The notes under the pieces: model-generated
Databases searched by the model: none
Seen by the model: the letters and a program-made list of their open reading frames with translations, nothing else
Told to the model about the DNA's origin: nothing
Origin: VBDM01 sp035651815
GTDB lineage: Bacteria; Pseudomonadota; Gammaproteobacteria; Burkholderiales; SG8-39
Assembly: GCA_035651815.1 (NCBI GenBank)
Contig: DASRFB010000023.1
Coordinates: 202,937-266,936 of the forward strand
Length of the DNA stretch: 64,000 nt
Reading direction: 5' to 3'
In this document: positions 29,362-38,203 of the stretch, piece after piece
Layout of the letters: every line of letters starts with the position of its first letter
How positions within the stretch are numbered: position 1 is the stretch's first letter
Made by a program: the position numbers and the translations under genes

Positions 29362-30816
29362 ATGCTCGTCGACGCGTTCCGCCGCTACATCTCCGCGCGC
29401 AGCCCCGCCAAGGTGCTGCCGTACGCGGTTGCGCTCATGTTCGTGGTCGCCGCGATCAACTACGCCACCGGCCCGGACCTGTCGCTCTCCATCCTCTACC
29501 TCTTGCCCATCGCGGCGGGCACCTGGGCGGGCGGGCGCGTGACCGGCTTCTGCTTCTCGGTGCTCGCCGCGGTCCTGTGGATGACGACCGACACGCTGAA
29601 CGGCCACCGCTACACGAACCCGCTCTACTTCCACTGGGAGTGGATCGTGCGGCTCGCGACGCACATCGTGTTCGTGGTGGTGCTCGATCACCTGAAATCG
29701 GCCCTCGCCCGGGCCGACGAGGCGCTGCAGAAGAGCGAGGGACGCTACCAGGCGCTGGTCGCGGCGCTGCCCTACGGGATCCTCGAGGTCGATCTCGGCG
29801 GGCGCATCCTGGTCGCGAACCCCGCGCTCGGAGAGATGCTGGGGTCGCCGGAAGCGCGCCTGCGCGAGCGGCCGGTCGAGGAGCTGTTCGAGGATCCCGA
29901 GAAAGCCGCGGCCGAGCCGCGCGCGCTCTCGGACCGCGGCGCCGCGGCGGTCTGCTACATGGGGCGCCTGAAGCGCGCCGACGGCGGGGCGATCGACGCG
30001 CGCGTCGACTGGGTCTGCAAGCGCGACGCGCGCGGTGCGCCCGCCGGGCACATCGCCGTGGTCACCGACATCACCGAGCAGAAGCAGGCCGAGGAGACGA
30101 GCCGCAAGCAGGAGGAACGCCTGCAGCTCGTGTCGCGTCTGATTACGGTGGGAGAGATGGCGTCGACGCTCGCGCACGAGCTGAACCAGCCGCTCGCGTC
30201 GATCGTGAACTTCAACATGGGATGCGTGCGCCGCATACGGGCGGGGTCCTGGAACGCGCCCGATCTGCTGGGCGCGCTCGAGCAGGCGAGCGCGCAGGCC
30301 GAGCGCGCGGGCCAGATCATCCAGCGCATCCGCGACATGGTCGCCAAGCGCGAGCCGACCCGCACCGCGCTCGACGTGAACGCGGTCATCCGCGAGCTCG
30401 CGCGGCTGGTCGAGCTGGACGCCGCGAAGAAGGGCGTGCGCCTGGTTCTCGACCTCGCGCCGGGCCTGCCCCTGGTGCGGGCCGACAAGGTTATGATCGA
30501 GCAGGTGATCCTGAATCTCGTCAAGAACGCCGTGGAGGCCATGGAGCAAACCGATCCGGAGCAGCGCCAGGTGACCATGCGGTCGGCCGTGAACGGCGGC
30601 CGCGCGGTCGAGATCGCGCTCACCGATCGCGGCATCGGCGTGCCGCAGGAGCTCTGCGACGGGCAGTTCACGCCGTTCTTCACGACCAAGCGCGACGGCA
30701 TGGGACTGGGCCTCTCGATCTGCCGCTCGATCATCGAGTTCCACGACGGCCGCCTCGCCGCGAACCGCAATCCGCAGGGCGGCAGTACCTTCCGTTTCAC
30801 ACTACCGATGGCATGA
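29362..30816 (+). CDS. PAS-containing sensor histidine kinase (FixL/TtrS-like)
   Basis: A 484-aa membrane kinase. Start chosen at MLVDAFRRYI; the frame is open to 29323. Four hydrophobic segments at the N-terminus (for example YAVALMFVVAAINYA and LLPIAAGTWAGG), one PAS domain (about residues 130-250, ALPYGILEVDLGGRILVANP), a HisKA helix with the phospho-acceptor in TLAHELNQPLAS, and an HATPase domain (LNLVKNAVEAME, TTKRDGMGLGLSICRSI). I see no haem-binding motif of true FixL. It overlaps its response regulator by 4 nt. The signal is unknown. Confidence 0.88.
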   Translation: MLVDAFRRYISARSPAKVLPYAVALMFVVAAINYATGPDLSLSILYLLPIAAGTWAGGRVTGFCFSVLAAVLWMTTDTLNGHRYTNPLYFHWEWIVRLATHIVFVVVLDHLKSALARADEALQKSEGRYQALVAALPYGILEVDLGGRILVANPALGEMLGSPEARLRERPVEELFEDPEKAAAEPRALSDRGAAAVCYMGRLKRADGGAIDARVDWVCKRDARGAPAGHIAVVTDITEQKQAEETSRKQEERLQLVSRLITVGEMASTLAHELNQPLASIVNFNMGCVRRIRAGSWNAPDLLGALEQASAQAERAGQIIQRIRDMVAKREPTRTALDVNAVIRELARLVELDAAKKGVRLVLDLAPGLPLVRADKVMIEQVILNLVKNAVEAMEQTDPEQRQVTMRSAVNGGRAVEIALTDRGIGVPQELCDGQFTPFFTTKRDGMGLGLSICRSIIEFHDGRLAANRNPQGGSTFRFTLPMA

Positions 30817-31439
30817 ACATGAGCAAACCGCTGATCTACATCGTCGACGACGACGACACTTTCCGCAAATCGCTGCAATGGCTGCTCGAATCGGTGGGCC
30901 TCGCGGTCCGCACGTTCACGAACGCGGCCGAGTTCCTCGACAACTACGTGCCCGGCTCGCCCGGCTGCCTCGTGCTCGACATCCGCATGCCGGGCATGAG
31001 CGGCCTGCAGCTGCAGGACCTGCTAGCAGGGCGCGGGATCGGCCTGCCCGTGATCTTCCTCACGGGCCACGGCGACGTGCCGATGGCGGTAGCCGCGGTG
31101 AAGAAGGGCGCGCTCGACTTCATCCAGAAGCCCTACAACGACCAGCAGCTGCTCGACCTCGTGAACTCGGCGCTCAAGCGCGACGCCGAGCTGCGCGAGC
31201 AGGAGGCGCGCAGCCACCAGATCGCGAGCCTGGTCGGCTCCATGACGCCGCGCGAGCGCGAGGTGATGGACGCGGTCGTCTCCGGGAAGTCGAACAAGAT
31301 CATCGCCGAGGAGCTCGGCGTGACCATCAAGACGGTCGAGGCGCATCGCGCCCGCGTCATGGAGAAGATGGGCGCGGATTCGCTCGCGCATCTCGTGCAT
31401 CTCGTGATGACCGCCCGCGGAGCACGCGTCACGACCTGA
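30813..31439 (+). CDS. FixJ-family two-component response regulator
   Basis: A 208-aa receiver plus LuxR-type HTH. The receiver has IYIVDDDDTFR, phospho-acceptor CLVLDIRMPGMSG and the KPY lysine (FIQKPYNDQQLL). The HTH is TPREREVMDAVVSGKSNKII through TVEAHRARVMEKM. ATG overlaps the kinase stop; a second ATG is at 30819. It pairs with the upstream kinase; targets are unknown. Confidence 0.92.
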   Translation: MNMSKPLIYIVDDDDTFRKSLQWLLESVGLAVRTFTNAAEFLDNYVPGSPGCLVLDIRMPGMSGLQLQDLLAGRGIGLPVIFLTGHGDVPMAVAAVKKGALDFIQKPYNDQQLLDLVNSALKRDAELREQEARSHQIASLVGSMTPREREVMDAVVSGKSNKIIAEELGVTIKTVEAHRARVMEKMGADSLAHLVHLVMTARGARVTT

Positions 31440-31465
31440 GCCGCGGAGGGCTCCGGAGCGTCCGG

Positions 31466-31471
31466 TATAAT
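31466..31471 (+). promoter_or_regulatory. -10 box for tRNA-Thr
   Basis: TATAAT ends 9 nt before the first base of the tRNA, which fits a promoter initiating just upstream. The -35 region is not obvious. Confidence 0.6.
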
Positions 31472-31480
31472 CGCCGGCGT

Positions 31481-31556
31481 GCCGGGTTAGCTCAGCTGGT
31501 AGAGCAGCTGATTTGTAATCAGAAGGTCGGGGGTTCGACTCCTCTACCCGGCACCA
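31481..31556 (+). tRNA. tRNA-Thr (TGT)
   Basis: A 76-nt cloverleaf. Acceptor arms GCCGGGT and ACCCGGC pair fully and CCA is encoded. The anticodon loop in CTGATTTGTAATCAG gives TGT (Thr). The T-arm GGGTTCGACTCCT is intact. Not interrupted; no integrase or att duplication is seen nearby. Confidence 0.97.
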
Positions 31557-31563
31557 TCGGGCG

Positions 31564-32472
31564 CTACTCCAGGTTGATGCCCGCGCTCAGCTTCTTCCAG
31601 TACTCGGTGTGGAACCCGTACCACTTCTGCAGGTCCTCGTAGGCGGTCTGCGCCGGGACGCAGAAGTCGACCGCGTACGCGTCGCGCACGGTCTTGCGCT
31701 TCGCGGCCTCGCTGAAGATGCCGTAGATCTCGCGCGCCTTCTCCTCCGGGAACCGGCCGACCGGCACGACCAGGTGGTGCCCGACGTCCATCTGGGCGAA
31801 CGCCTGCGGGAAGCCTTCGCTCACGAGCGTGCGATAGCCGCTCACGGTCTTGGGTCCGGTGATGCCCAGGATGTTGACCGCGCCCTTGTCCTTCTTCTTG
31901 GTCCATTGCTCGGCTTCGCTGATGAAGCCGATGTGGAAGTCGGTATTGCCGCCGACCATGGAGAACATCGAGTCCGTGGTGGACTTGAAGGGGATGATAT
32001 TGAGGTTCGGGAACTTCTTCTGCAGCTGCAGCGCGGCGAGATGCGTGGTGACGCCGAGCCCGCTCACCCCCACCGTGACCGGCTTGCCCGTGACTTCCTT
32101 CCAGTCGGTGTACTTGACGCTCGTCACGGCCATCGACGCCGTGCAGTGGTTGAACAGCTCCTGGAACCGGCCGAGGTCGTAGCTCTCCTTCGGATACACG
32201 TTGGGGCGGATGAAGAACGCGGTGCTGTGCGCGAGGATGGTGTTCGGCGTGTTCAGCACGTAGTTGCTGGCGATGGCGCCGCCCGCTCCGGGCCGCGCGT
32301 CGAAGACGAACTGGTACTTGTCCTGGATCGCGTTCGCCTCGACGGTCAGCGCGCGGTGATAGTTCGCGACGCTGTCCGCGATGTTGTACGCGTAGATGAT
32401 GGTGATGGTCTCCCTGGCCTGCGCCGCGGCCGCGGCGCACAGCAGGACGAACGCGAAGAGCGCTCTCGACAT
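31564..32472 (-). CDS. Bug/TctC-family periplasmic solute-binding protein
   Basis: A 302-aa secreted protein with an N-terminal signal peptide (SRALFAFVLLCAAAAAQA). The Bug pattern is visible: DARPGAGGAIASNYV near residues 58-72, then the long two-lobe fold. Family members bind carboxylates for tripartite tricarboxylate transporters or signalling and are very abundant in Burkholderiales. No TctAB membrane genes are adjacent. It lies 25 nt downstream of the TPR gene, so both may share the sigma-28-type promoter at 33929-33955. The ligand is unknown. Confidence 0.82.
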   Translation of the reverse strand: MSRALFAFVLLCAAAAAQARETITIIYAYNIADSVANYHRALTVEANAIQDKYQFVFDARPGAGGAIASNYVLNTPNTILAHSTAFFIRPNVYPKESYDLGRFQELFNHCTASMAVTSVKYTDWKEVTGKPVTVGVSGLGVTTHLAALQLQKKFPNLNIIPFKSTTDSMFSMVGGNTDFHIGFISEAEQWTKKKDKGAVNILGITGPKTVSGYRTLVSEGFPQAFAQMDVGHHLVVPVGRFPEEKAREIYGIFSEAAKRKTVRDAYAVDFCVPAQTAYEDLQKWYGFHTEYWKKLSAGINLE

Positions 32473-32497
32473 CGTTTTCTCCCTTGGTTGTGAATGA

Positions 32498-33643
32498 TCA
32501 GGATCGCGGCGGCTTGCGGACCTGGAACTTCGCGAGCACCTGCATCAGGTTGCGTCCGTCGCCGGTCTGCATCGAGCCGAGGATCGTGCGCACGAGCTGG
32601 CCGGCCGCCTGCTCGCGTCCGCCCCGGCGCAGGAGCAGGCTCTGCGCGAAGCGCGCCGAGAAGCACTCGTCGTTCAGCCCGAGCGCGCGCCGGATGCGTT
32701 CCTTGGCCGCCTCGACCTGGCCCTGCATGGCGGCGACCACGGCGAGGCCCCCGTGCGTCTCGGCGAAGTTGCGGTCGAGCTCGAGCGCCCGGGCGAAGCT
32801 CGCCTCGGCGGCAATCGTGTCCTGCCGCAGGATCTGGCACCACGCGAGCGCGTGCCAGGAGCCGACGTGCGTCGGCATGTTCTGGACGCCCGCGGCGAGG
32901 CTGGTCTCGGCGGCCGCGAGATCGAGCCCCAGCATCTGCGCGAGGCCCTGGCCGACCCAGGCGCGGCCGCTGCGCGGGTTCTTCTCGAGCGCGCGGCGGA
33001 AATAGCCGGTGGCCTGCTCGACGTCCTCCTCGCCCAGCGCGGCCGTTCCCATCGTCACGAGCGCGTCGGGCACCTCCACGCCGAGGTCCATCGATTTGCG
33101 CGCGGCTTCCTTCGCCTGGACCATCTTGTCGGCGTCGACGTAGAGCGTCGAGAGCGCCGCGAGCACCGGGGCCTGCCGCGGATCCTTCTCGAGCTGGGCC
33201 TCGGCGTACGCGATCGCGGCGTCGATCTGGCCGAGGTAGTGCAGCGCGCGCAGGTAGAGCGCGCGGATCTCGGGCACGCGATCGGCGTGCACGAGGACGA
33301 GCTCCAGCTCCTGCTTCGCCTCCGCGTACTTGCCCTGCGCGAGCAGGCAGTAGGCGAGCCGCACGCGCGGCTCCGGCTCGCTCACCCTTTCGACGAGCGA
33401 GCGGAACGTGCGCTCGCCCTCGGCGGCGTCGCCCGCGGCGAGCTCGAGGCAGCCCCTGCGATAGATGAAGTAGGGATCCGAGGGCAAGGTCGACAGCGCG
33501 CGCCCCACCCATTTCATGCCGCGCTGGATCTCGCCGACCTCGAGCGAAAGGTCGATCGCCCGCGCCAGCAGCTGCGGATTGTCGGGATCGGCGTCGAGGA
33601 AAGCGGCGCAGCGATCGAGCGCGTCTCGCGGATTGTTCGCCAT
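32498..33643 (-). CDS. TPR-repeat protein of unknown function
   Basis: A 381-aa protein built almost wholly of TPR-like helical pairs, for example AFLDADPDNPQLLARAIDL, AALSTLYVDADKMVQAKEAA and ALAWCQILRQDTIAAEASFA. No signal peptide or membrane segment is seen. Start chosen at MANNPRDALD; an in-frame ATG five codons earlier is possible. A sigma-28-type promoter faces it from about 290 nt upstream, and flagellar genes diverge on the other side. It resembles in style the TPR proteins at 55-56 kb, so it may be an adaptor in the same system. Confidence 0.75.
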   Translation of the reverse strand: MANNPRDALDRCAAFLDADPDNPQLLARAIDLSLEVGEIQRGMKWVGRALSTLPSDPYFIYRRGCLELAAGDAAEGERTFRSLVERVSEPEPRVRLAYCLLAQGKYAEAKQELELVLVHADRVPEIRALYLRALHYLGQIDAAIAYAEAQLEKDPRQAPVLAALSTLYVDADKMVQAKEAARKSMDLGVEVPDALVTMGTAALGEEDVEQATGYFRRALEKNPRSGRAWVGQGLAQMLGLDLAAAETSLAAGVQNMPTHVGSWHALAWCQILRQDTIAAEASFARALELDRNFAETHGGLAVVAAMQGQVEAAKERIRRALGLNDECFSARFAQSLLLRRGGREQAAGQLVRTILGSMQTGDGRNLMQVLAKFQVRKPPRS

Positions 33644-34019
33644 AGCGACGGTCACCATAGTCGGCGGCGCCTTTCCCAGGAGACGGCGCTCGCCTCAAGC
33701 GCCGATGCTACCAAACGTTCTGCCGGCTGGAACATGTATCGCCCGGATCCGGTCCGGCTAAGCAACGTCAGAAAAATGAAAGTCGCGCCGCGCGCCCGCT
33801 TCCGACTCACGCCATTCCGCGTAAGCGCAGACGCGACAAAGAAAAACCCGGTCTTCACGCGAACCGCGCGCACGCACATGCGCCTGTCATTTTCGACAGT
33901 AGACACGCAAATCCCATGTTGTGAAAAATATCCGTGCGGCCAGAAAAATGTTTAGCCAGGCGAAAAGCCGTCAGCATTCCGCCCCTGCAGGGCGCGACAG
34001 AACAAAGGGAGCAGAAGCA
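33644..34019. other. Divergent intergenic region between TPR gene and fliQ
   Basis: 376 nt with lower GC than the neighbours. It holds one sigma-28-type promoter on the minus strand (33929-33955). I see no convincing sigma-54 (GG-N10-GC) or sigma-70 promoter for the fliQ operon and no RNA gene, although a master-regulated flagellar promoter is expected here. Confidence 0.6.
33929..33955 (-). promoter_or_regulatory. Sigma-28-type promoter facing the TPR gene
   Basis: On the minus strand: CTAAAC, 16 nt, GGATAT. TAAA and GATA are separated by 18 nt, the sigma-28 geometry. It points toward the TPR/Bug gene pair and would give a leader of about 275 nt. Confidence 0.65.
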
Positions 34020-34286
34020 GTGACCGGCGATTTCGCAGCGCAGCTGCTCGCGCAGATGCTTTGGACGGCCGTGCTCATCTCCGCGCCGCTGCTCGGCCTG
34101 ACCCTGATCGTCGGCCTCGTCATCAGCATCTTCCAGGTCGTCACGCAGGTCCAGGAAGTCTCGCTCGTCTTCGTTCCCAAGATCCTCGCGGCGGTGCTCG
34201 CGCTCGCGGTGTTCGGCCCGTGGATGCTGAGGAAGCTCGTCGGCTTCGCCGCGAACCTCATCGGCAGCATCCCCGGCTACTTCTGA
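34020..34286 (+). CDS. fliQ: Flagellar export gate protein FliQ
   Basis: An 88-aa two-helix membrane protein of the type III export gate. Start chosen at the GTG giving MTGDFAAQLLAQML, with AAAGGGA about 10 nt upstream; the frame is open further upstream but that part has no FliQ similarity. Helices are APLLGLTLIVGLVISIFQVV and PKILAAVLALAVFGPWML, with the family block TQVQEVSLVFVPK. First gene of a run that ends with fliA. Confidence 0.95.
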   Translation: MTGDFAAQLLAQMLWTAVLISAPLLGLTLIVGLVISIFQVVTQVQEVSLVFVPKILAAVLALAVFGPWMLRKLVGFAANLIGSIPGYF

Positions 34287-34294
34287 GACGCGCA

Positions 34295-35065
34295 ATGTCG
34301 CTCACCCTGGACACCGGCTGGCTCGTGGTCGTCTTCCTGATCTCGCTGCGGCTCGGCGCCCTGTTCGTGCTCGCGCCGGGACTCGGGGCGATACAGGCGC
34401 CGGGCCCCTTCCGCGTGTTCCTCGTGGTCGCGCTCGCGGCGGCGCTCGTGCCGCTCGTGCAGATCCCGGCGTCCGCGCAGGCGATCGCGGGCTCCCCGGG
34501 CGCGCTGCTCTCGTCGGCGCTGAACGAGCTCGTCGTCGGGGCTCTGCTCGCGTTCGGCCTGTTCGCCGCGTTCGGCGCCTTCATGATCGCGGGGCGCGCA
34601 ATCGACGTGCAGATCGGCTTCGGCGTCGCGAGCCTGCTCGACCCGGTGTCGCGCACGCACGGGCCCTTGCTCGGCACGGCGCTCAACCTCGCGGGCCTCG
34701 CCGTGTTCCTCGCGGCGGACGGGCACCATCTGCTGCTGCGCGGGCTCGCGCTGTCCTTCGAGCGGGTGCCGCCCGGGGGCGGGCTGCCCGGCTTCGACCT
34801 CGGCGCGATCGCGGCGCAGTTCGGCGTCGCGTTCTCGCTCGGCCTCGCGATCGCCGCGCCGGTGCTGGCGCTGCTGCTGATGATCGACCTCGGGCTGTCG
34901 GTGATGTCGCGCACCATGCCCCAATGGAACGTCTTCTTCGTATCGATGCCGGCGAAGATCTTCGCCGGTCTCGCGGTGCTGGCGCTCTCGATCCCGCACC
35001 TGGGACCGGTGATGAACCGGCTGTTCGCTTCCGTCTTCCGGTTCTGGGACCAGGTGTTGCCCTGA
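34295..35065 (+). CDS. fliR: Flagellar export gate protein FliR
   Basis: A 256-aa membrane protein of the export gate. Start at MSLTLDTGWLVVVFLISLRL, 8 nt after fliQ. Conserved features: FGVASLLDPVSRTHGPLLG and the C-terminal MPAKIFAGLAVLALSIPHLG. The length is typical (about 260). fliQ-fliR-flhB-flhA order is a common export-gate block. Confidence 0.94.
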   Translation: MSLTLDTGWLVVVFLISLRLGALFVLAPGLGAIQAPGPFRVFLVVALAAALVPLVQIPASAQAIAGSPGALLSSALNELVVGALLAFGLFAAFGAFMIAGRAIDVQIGFGVASLLDPVSRTHGPLLGTALNLAGLAVFLAADGHHLLLRGLALSFERVPPGGGLPGFDLGAIAAQFGVAFSLGLAIAAPVLALLLMIDLGLSVMSRTMPQWNVFFVSMPAKIFAGLAVLALSIPHLGPVMNRLFASVFRFWDQVLP

Positions 35066-35066
35066 C

Positions 35067-36158
35067 ATGGCCGAGCAGCAGGAACAGGGATCGGAAGAGG
35101 CGACGCCGTTCAAGCTGCGCGAGGCGCAGAAGCGCGGCTCCGTGGCGAAGAGCATGGACGTCAACTCGCTCGCCGCGATCGCCGTGCTCGCGGCGGTGAT
35201 CGGCATCTGGGGCAAGTCGCTCGCGCGCGACCACCTGGTGCTGTCGCGGCACGTGATCGAGTTCGCCGGCCGGCTCGAGTTCTCGCCGTCGAACGTCCTC
35301 GCCTGGCTCGGGACCGTCGGGTGGGCGGCGCTCGCGGGGCTGCTGCCGCTGTTCGTGCTGCTCATGGCGCTCGGCGTGCTCGCGAGCCTGCTGCAGACCG
35401 GACCCGTGTTCAGCACCCAGCCGCTCAAGCCCGACTTCAACCGACTGAATCCCGTCGAGGGCCTGAAGCGGCTGCTCTCTAAGAAGCTGCTGTTCGAGTC
35501 GATCAAGGGCGTGCTGAAGATGGCGCTCCTCGGCACGGCGCTCTACCTGGTGATCTCGCGCACGCTGGAGTCCTTCAGCCTGATGACGCAGGTCGACCCG
35601 CGCGGCCTGCTGCCGGTGCTCATCCACGAGGCGATGCGCGTGATCGCGGCGCTGCTGCCGCTCGTGGCGCTCATCGCCTTCGCCGACTTCGCCTGGACGC
35701 GCTGGGACTTCCGCGGCCGCATGCGCATGAGCCGGCGCGAGCTGCGCGACGAGGTGAAGCAGCGCGAGGGCGACCCGCGCATCAAGTCGCGCATCAAGGA
35801 GCTGCGCCAGGAGATGCTCAAGCGCGGCAAGGCGCTGAAGCGGGTGAAGGACGCCGACGTCCTGATCACCAACCCGACGCGCCTCGCGGTCGCGCTCGTC
35901 TACCGCAAGGGCGAGATGAGCGCGCCGCGCATCGTCGCCAAGGGCGCGGGCGACCTCGCCGCGGCGATGCGCGCGCTGGCGCGCAGGAGCGGCGTACCGA
36001 TCGTCGAGAACCGGCTGCTCGCGCGCCGGCTGTTCCGCGCGGCGAGCCTCGAGAAGCCGATCCCGGAGGACACCTACCCGGAGGTCGCGCGCGTGCTCGC
36101 CTGGATCTACGCGGCGCGCGGTCCCGCGGCCGCCGCGGCCGGGGGCGCCCCGTGCTGA
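35067..36158 (+). CDS. flhB: Flagellar export switch protein FlhB, NPTR variant
   Basis: A 363-aa membrane protein that switches export from rod/hook to late substrates. Four membrane segments are followed by a cytoplasmic domain. The autocleavage motif, normally NPTH, here reads NPTR (residues 269-272; Arg codon CGC at 35880-35882). The scissile Asn-Pro pair is kept. The remaining block LAVALVYRKG and the C-terminal domain look normal. The gene follows fliR directly and overlaps flhA by 7 nt. A reduced or altered substrate switch is possible. Confidence 0.93.
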   Translation: MAEQQEQGSEEATPFKLREAQKRGSVAKSMDVNSLAAIAVLAAVIGIWGKSLARDHLVLSRHVIEFAGRLEFSPSNVLAWLGTVGWAALAGLLPLFVLLMALGVLASLLQTGPVFSTQPLKPDFNRLNPVEGLKRLLSKKLLFESIKGVLKMALLGTALYLVISRTLESFSLMTQVDPRGLLPVLIHEAMRVIAALLPLVALIAFADFAWTRWDFRGRMRMSRRELRDEVKQREGDPRIKSRIKELRQEMLKRGKALKRVKDADVLITNPTRLAVALVYRKGEMSAPRIVAKGAGDLAAAMRALARRSGVPIVENRLLARRLFRAASLEKPIPEDTYPEVARVLAWIYAARGPAAAAAGGAPC

Positions 36159-38203
36159 ACACGCTGCACCGCATCGTCGGACGCCACGCCGACCTGGTGC
36201 TGGTCGTGCTGATGGTCTGCATCCTGATCGTCCTGTTCACGCCGATCCCGCCGCAGCTGCTCGATTTCCTGATCCTCGCGAACTTCTGCTTCGCGCTGCT
36301 GCTGCTGCTCCTCACGTTCTACATGGAGAAGCCGGTCGAGTTCTCCACCTTCCCGTCGCTGCTGCTGATCGCGACCCTGTTCCGCCTGTCGCTCAACATC
36401 GCGGCCTCGCGCCTCATCTTCTCGAGCGCCGACGCCGGCAAGGTGATCGCCGCGATCGGCTCGTACGTGGTCGGCGGCAACTACATCGTCGGCCTGATCG
36501 TGTTCGTGATCCTGGTGGTGGTGCAGTACGTCGTCGTGACCAACGGCGCGCAGCGCGTGGCCGAGGTCGCCGCCCGCTTCACCCTGGACAGCATGCCCGG
36601 TCAGCAGATGAGCATCGACGCCGACCTCAACATGGGCTTCATCGACCAGGCCGAGGCGCAGCGCCGGCGCAAGAACCTCGAGAAGGAGGCGAACTTCTAC
36701 GGCGCCATGGACGGCGCGAGCAAGTTCGTGAAGGGCGACGCGATCGCCGGCATCATCATCCTGCTCGTCGACATCGTCGGCGGCCTCGCGATCGGCATCG
36801 CGCAGCTCGGCATGCGCTGGGACGAGGCGCTGCAGACCTTCACGCTGCTCACCATCGGCGACGGCATCGTCACGCAGGTTCCCGCCCTGGTGATCGCGAT
36901 CGGCACCGGCATCATCGTCACGCGCTCGGCGTCGGACGACCGCCTCAGCGCCGAGATCACCAGGCAGGTGCTGTCGTACCCGAAGACGCTCGGGCTCGTC
37001 GGCTTCGCGCTCTTCGGCCTGATGGTGCTGCCGGGCATCCCGGTGGTCCCGGTACTGCTGCTCATGGCCATCGCGTCGATCGTGGGCTACTTCGCGATGC
37101 GCGGGGCGGCGGCCCGCGCGCCGGCCGCGAAGGCCGAGGCGAAGGCGAAGGCGCCGAAGGGCGAGGGCGACGAGCTCTACGACATGCTCGCCATCGAGCC
37201 GATCGAGGCGCGGGTCGGGCAGAACCTGGTCCCGCTGCTCGGCGGCGACGACCACCTGCTGATCGAGAGGATCTCGGCGTTCCGCAAGCAGTACGCGCTC
37301 GACTTCGGCTTCGTCGTTCCCAAGGTGCGCATCAAGGACGAGAAGAAGCTGAACCCGAACGCGTACCAGATCTGCATCTTCGGCGTGAGCTTCGCGCAGG
37401 GCGAGCTGCTCGCCGACCGCACGCTCGCCATCCACCCCGGCGCCGAGCGGCGCAAGCTCCCCGGCGTCGAGACCAAGGACCCGACCTACGGCTTGCCCGC
37501 CGTGTGGATCACCGAGGAGCATCGCGGCGCGGCGCGCTCGGCGGGGTACACGCTGGTCGACCCGACCACCGTGTTCATCACGCACCTCTCCGAGGTCGTG
37601 CGCCAGAACGCGGCCGAGCTGCTCACGCGCTCGGAGACCGAGCGCCTGATCGCCCGCGTGCGCCAGTCGCAGCCCGGGCTCGTCGACGAGCTGGTGCCGA
37701 CGATCCTCACGCTGTCGGAGGTGCAGAAGGTGCTGCAGAACCTGCTGCGCGAGAAAGTCCCCGTGCGCAACCTCGAGGCGGTGCTCGAGGTGCTCGCCGA
37801 CTACGGCCGGCAGAAGAAGGACGCGGACGTGCTCACCGAGCTGGTGCGCCAGAAGCTCGGCTCGGTGATCTGCCAGTCGCTCGCCACCGGCGGCTCCGAG
37901 CTGCACGTGCTCACCTTCGATCCGGCGGTGGAGAACGCGATCGCCTCGAGTCTCAAGTCGGTCGAGGAGCGCACCACGCTCGTGCTCGAGCCCAAGTTCG
38001 CCGAGCAGATCGTCGGGCGCATGGCGGCGCAGGTCGAGCGCATGATGAAGAGCAACATGCTGCCGGTGCTGCTGTGCGCGCCGGAGCTGCGCCGGCACGT
38101 GCGGCAGGTCACGCAGCGCGTGATCCCGCACCTCTCGATCGTGGCGCTCACCGAGGTGCCGAACAACGTGAGCCTGCGCTCCTTCGGCGTGGTGACGGTA
38201 TGA
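36152..38203 (+). CDS. flhA: Flagellar export gate protein FlhA
   Basis: A 683-aa protein with eight N-terminal membrane helices, the conserved cytoplasmic FHIPEP-type loop (residues about 140-180, LDSMPGQQMSIDADLNMG) and a large C-terminal domain that docks chaperone-substrate complexes. GTG start overlaps flhB; the stop overlaps the next gene by 4 nt. Length and motifs are canonical, so the export core is intact. Confidence 0.95.
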   Translation: MLNTLHRIVGRHADLVLVVLMVCILIVLFTPIPPQLLDFLILANFCFALLLLLLTFYMEKPVEFSTFPSLLLIATLFRLSLNIAASRLIFSSADAGKVIAAIGSYVVGGNYIVGLIVFVILVVVQYVVVTNGAQRVAEVAARFTLDSMPGQQMSIDADLNMGFIDQAEAQRRRKNLEKEANFYGAMDGASKFVKGDAIAGIIILLVDIVGGLAIGIAQLGMRWDEALQTFTLLTIGDGIVTQVPALVIAIGTGIIVTRSASDDRLSAEITRQVLSYPKTLGLVGFALFGLMVLPGIPVVPVLLLMAIASIVGYFAMRGAAARAPAAKAEAKAKAPKGEGDELYDMLAIEPIEARVGQNLVPLLGGDDHLLIERISAFRKQYALDFGFVVPKVRIKDEKKLNPNAYQICIFGVSFAQGELLADRTLAIHPGAERRKLPGVETKDPTYGLPAVWITEEHRGAARSAGYTLVDPTTVFITHLSEVVRQNAAELLTRSETERLIARVRQSQPGLVDELVPTILTLSEVQKVLQNLLREKVPVRNLEAVLEVLADYGRQKKDADVLTELVRQKLGSVICQSLATGGSELHVLTFDPAVENAIASSLKSVEERTTLVLEPKFAEQIVGRMAAQVERMMKSNMLPVLLCAPELRRHVRQVTQRVIPHLSIVALTEVPNNVSLRSFGVVTV

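Noticed and set aside
31481..31560. tRNA-Thr as an integration site of a mobile element
   Set aside because: No integrase, no duplicated tRNA 3' end and no compositional break were seen on either side.
33652..33906. 84-aa minus-strand reading frame just downstream of the promoter at 33929, with a GGGA-N5-GTG start
   Set aside because: Composition is Arg-rich and unlike the neighbours, it overlaps the TPR start, and no conserved pattern is visible. More likely leader sequence; conservation in relatives would revive it.
36107..38131. 674-aa open frame antisense to flhA, and many similar long antisense frames
   Set aside because: High-GC codon usage keeps the antisense frame open; the plus-strand protein is canonical FlhA and the antisense product is a His/Asp/Arg-rich shadow.
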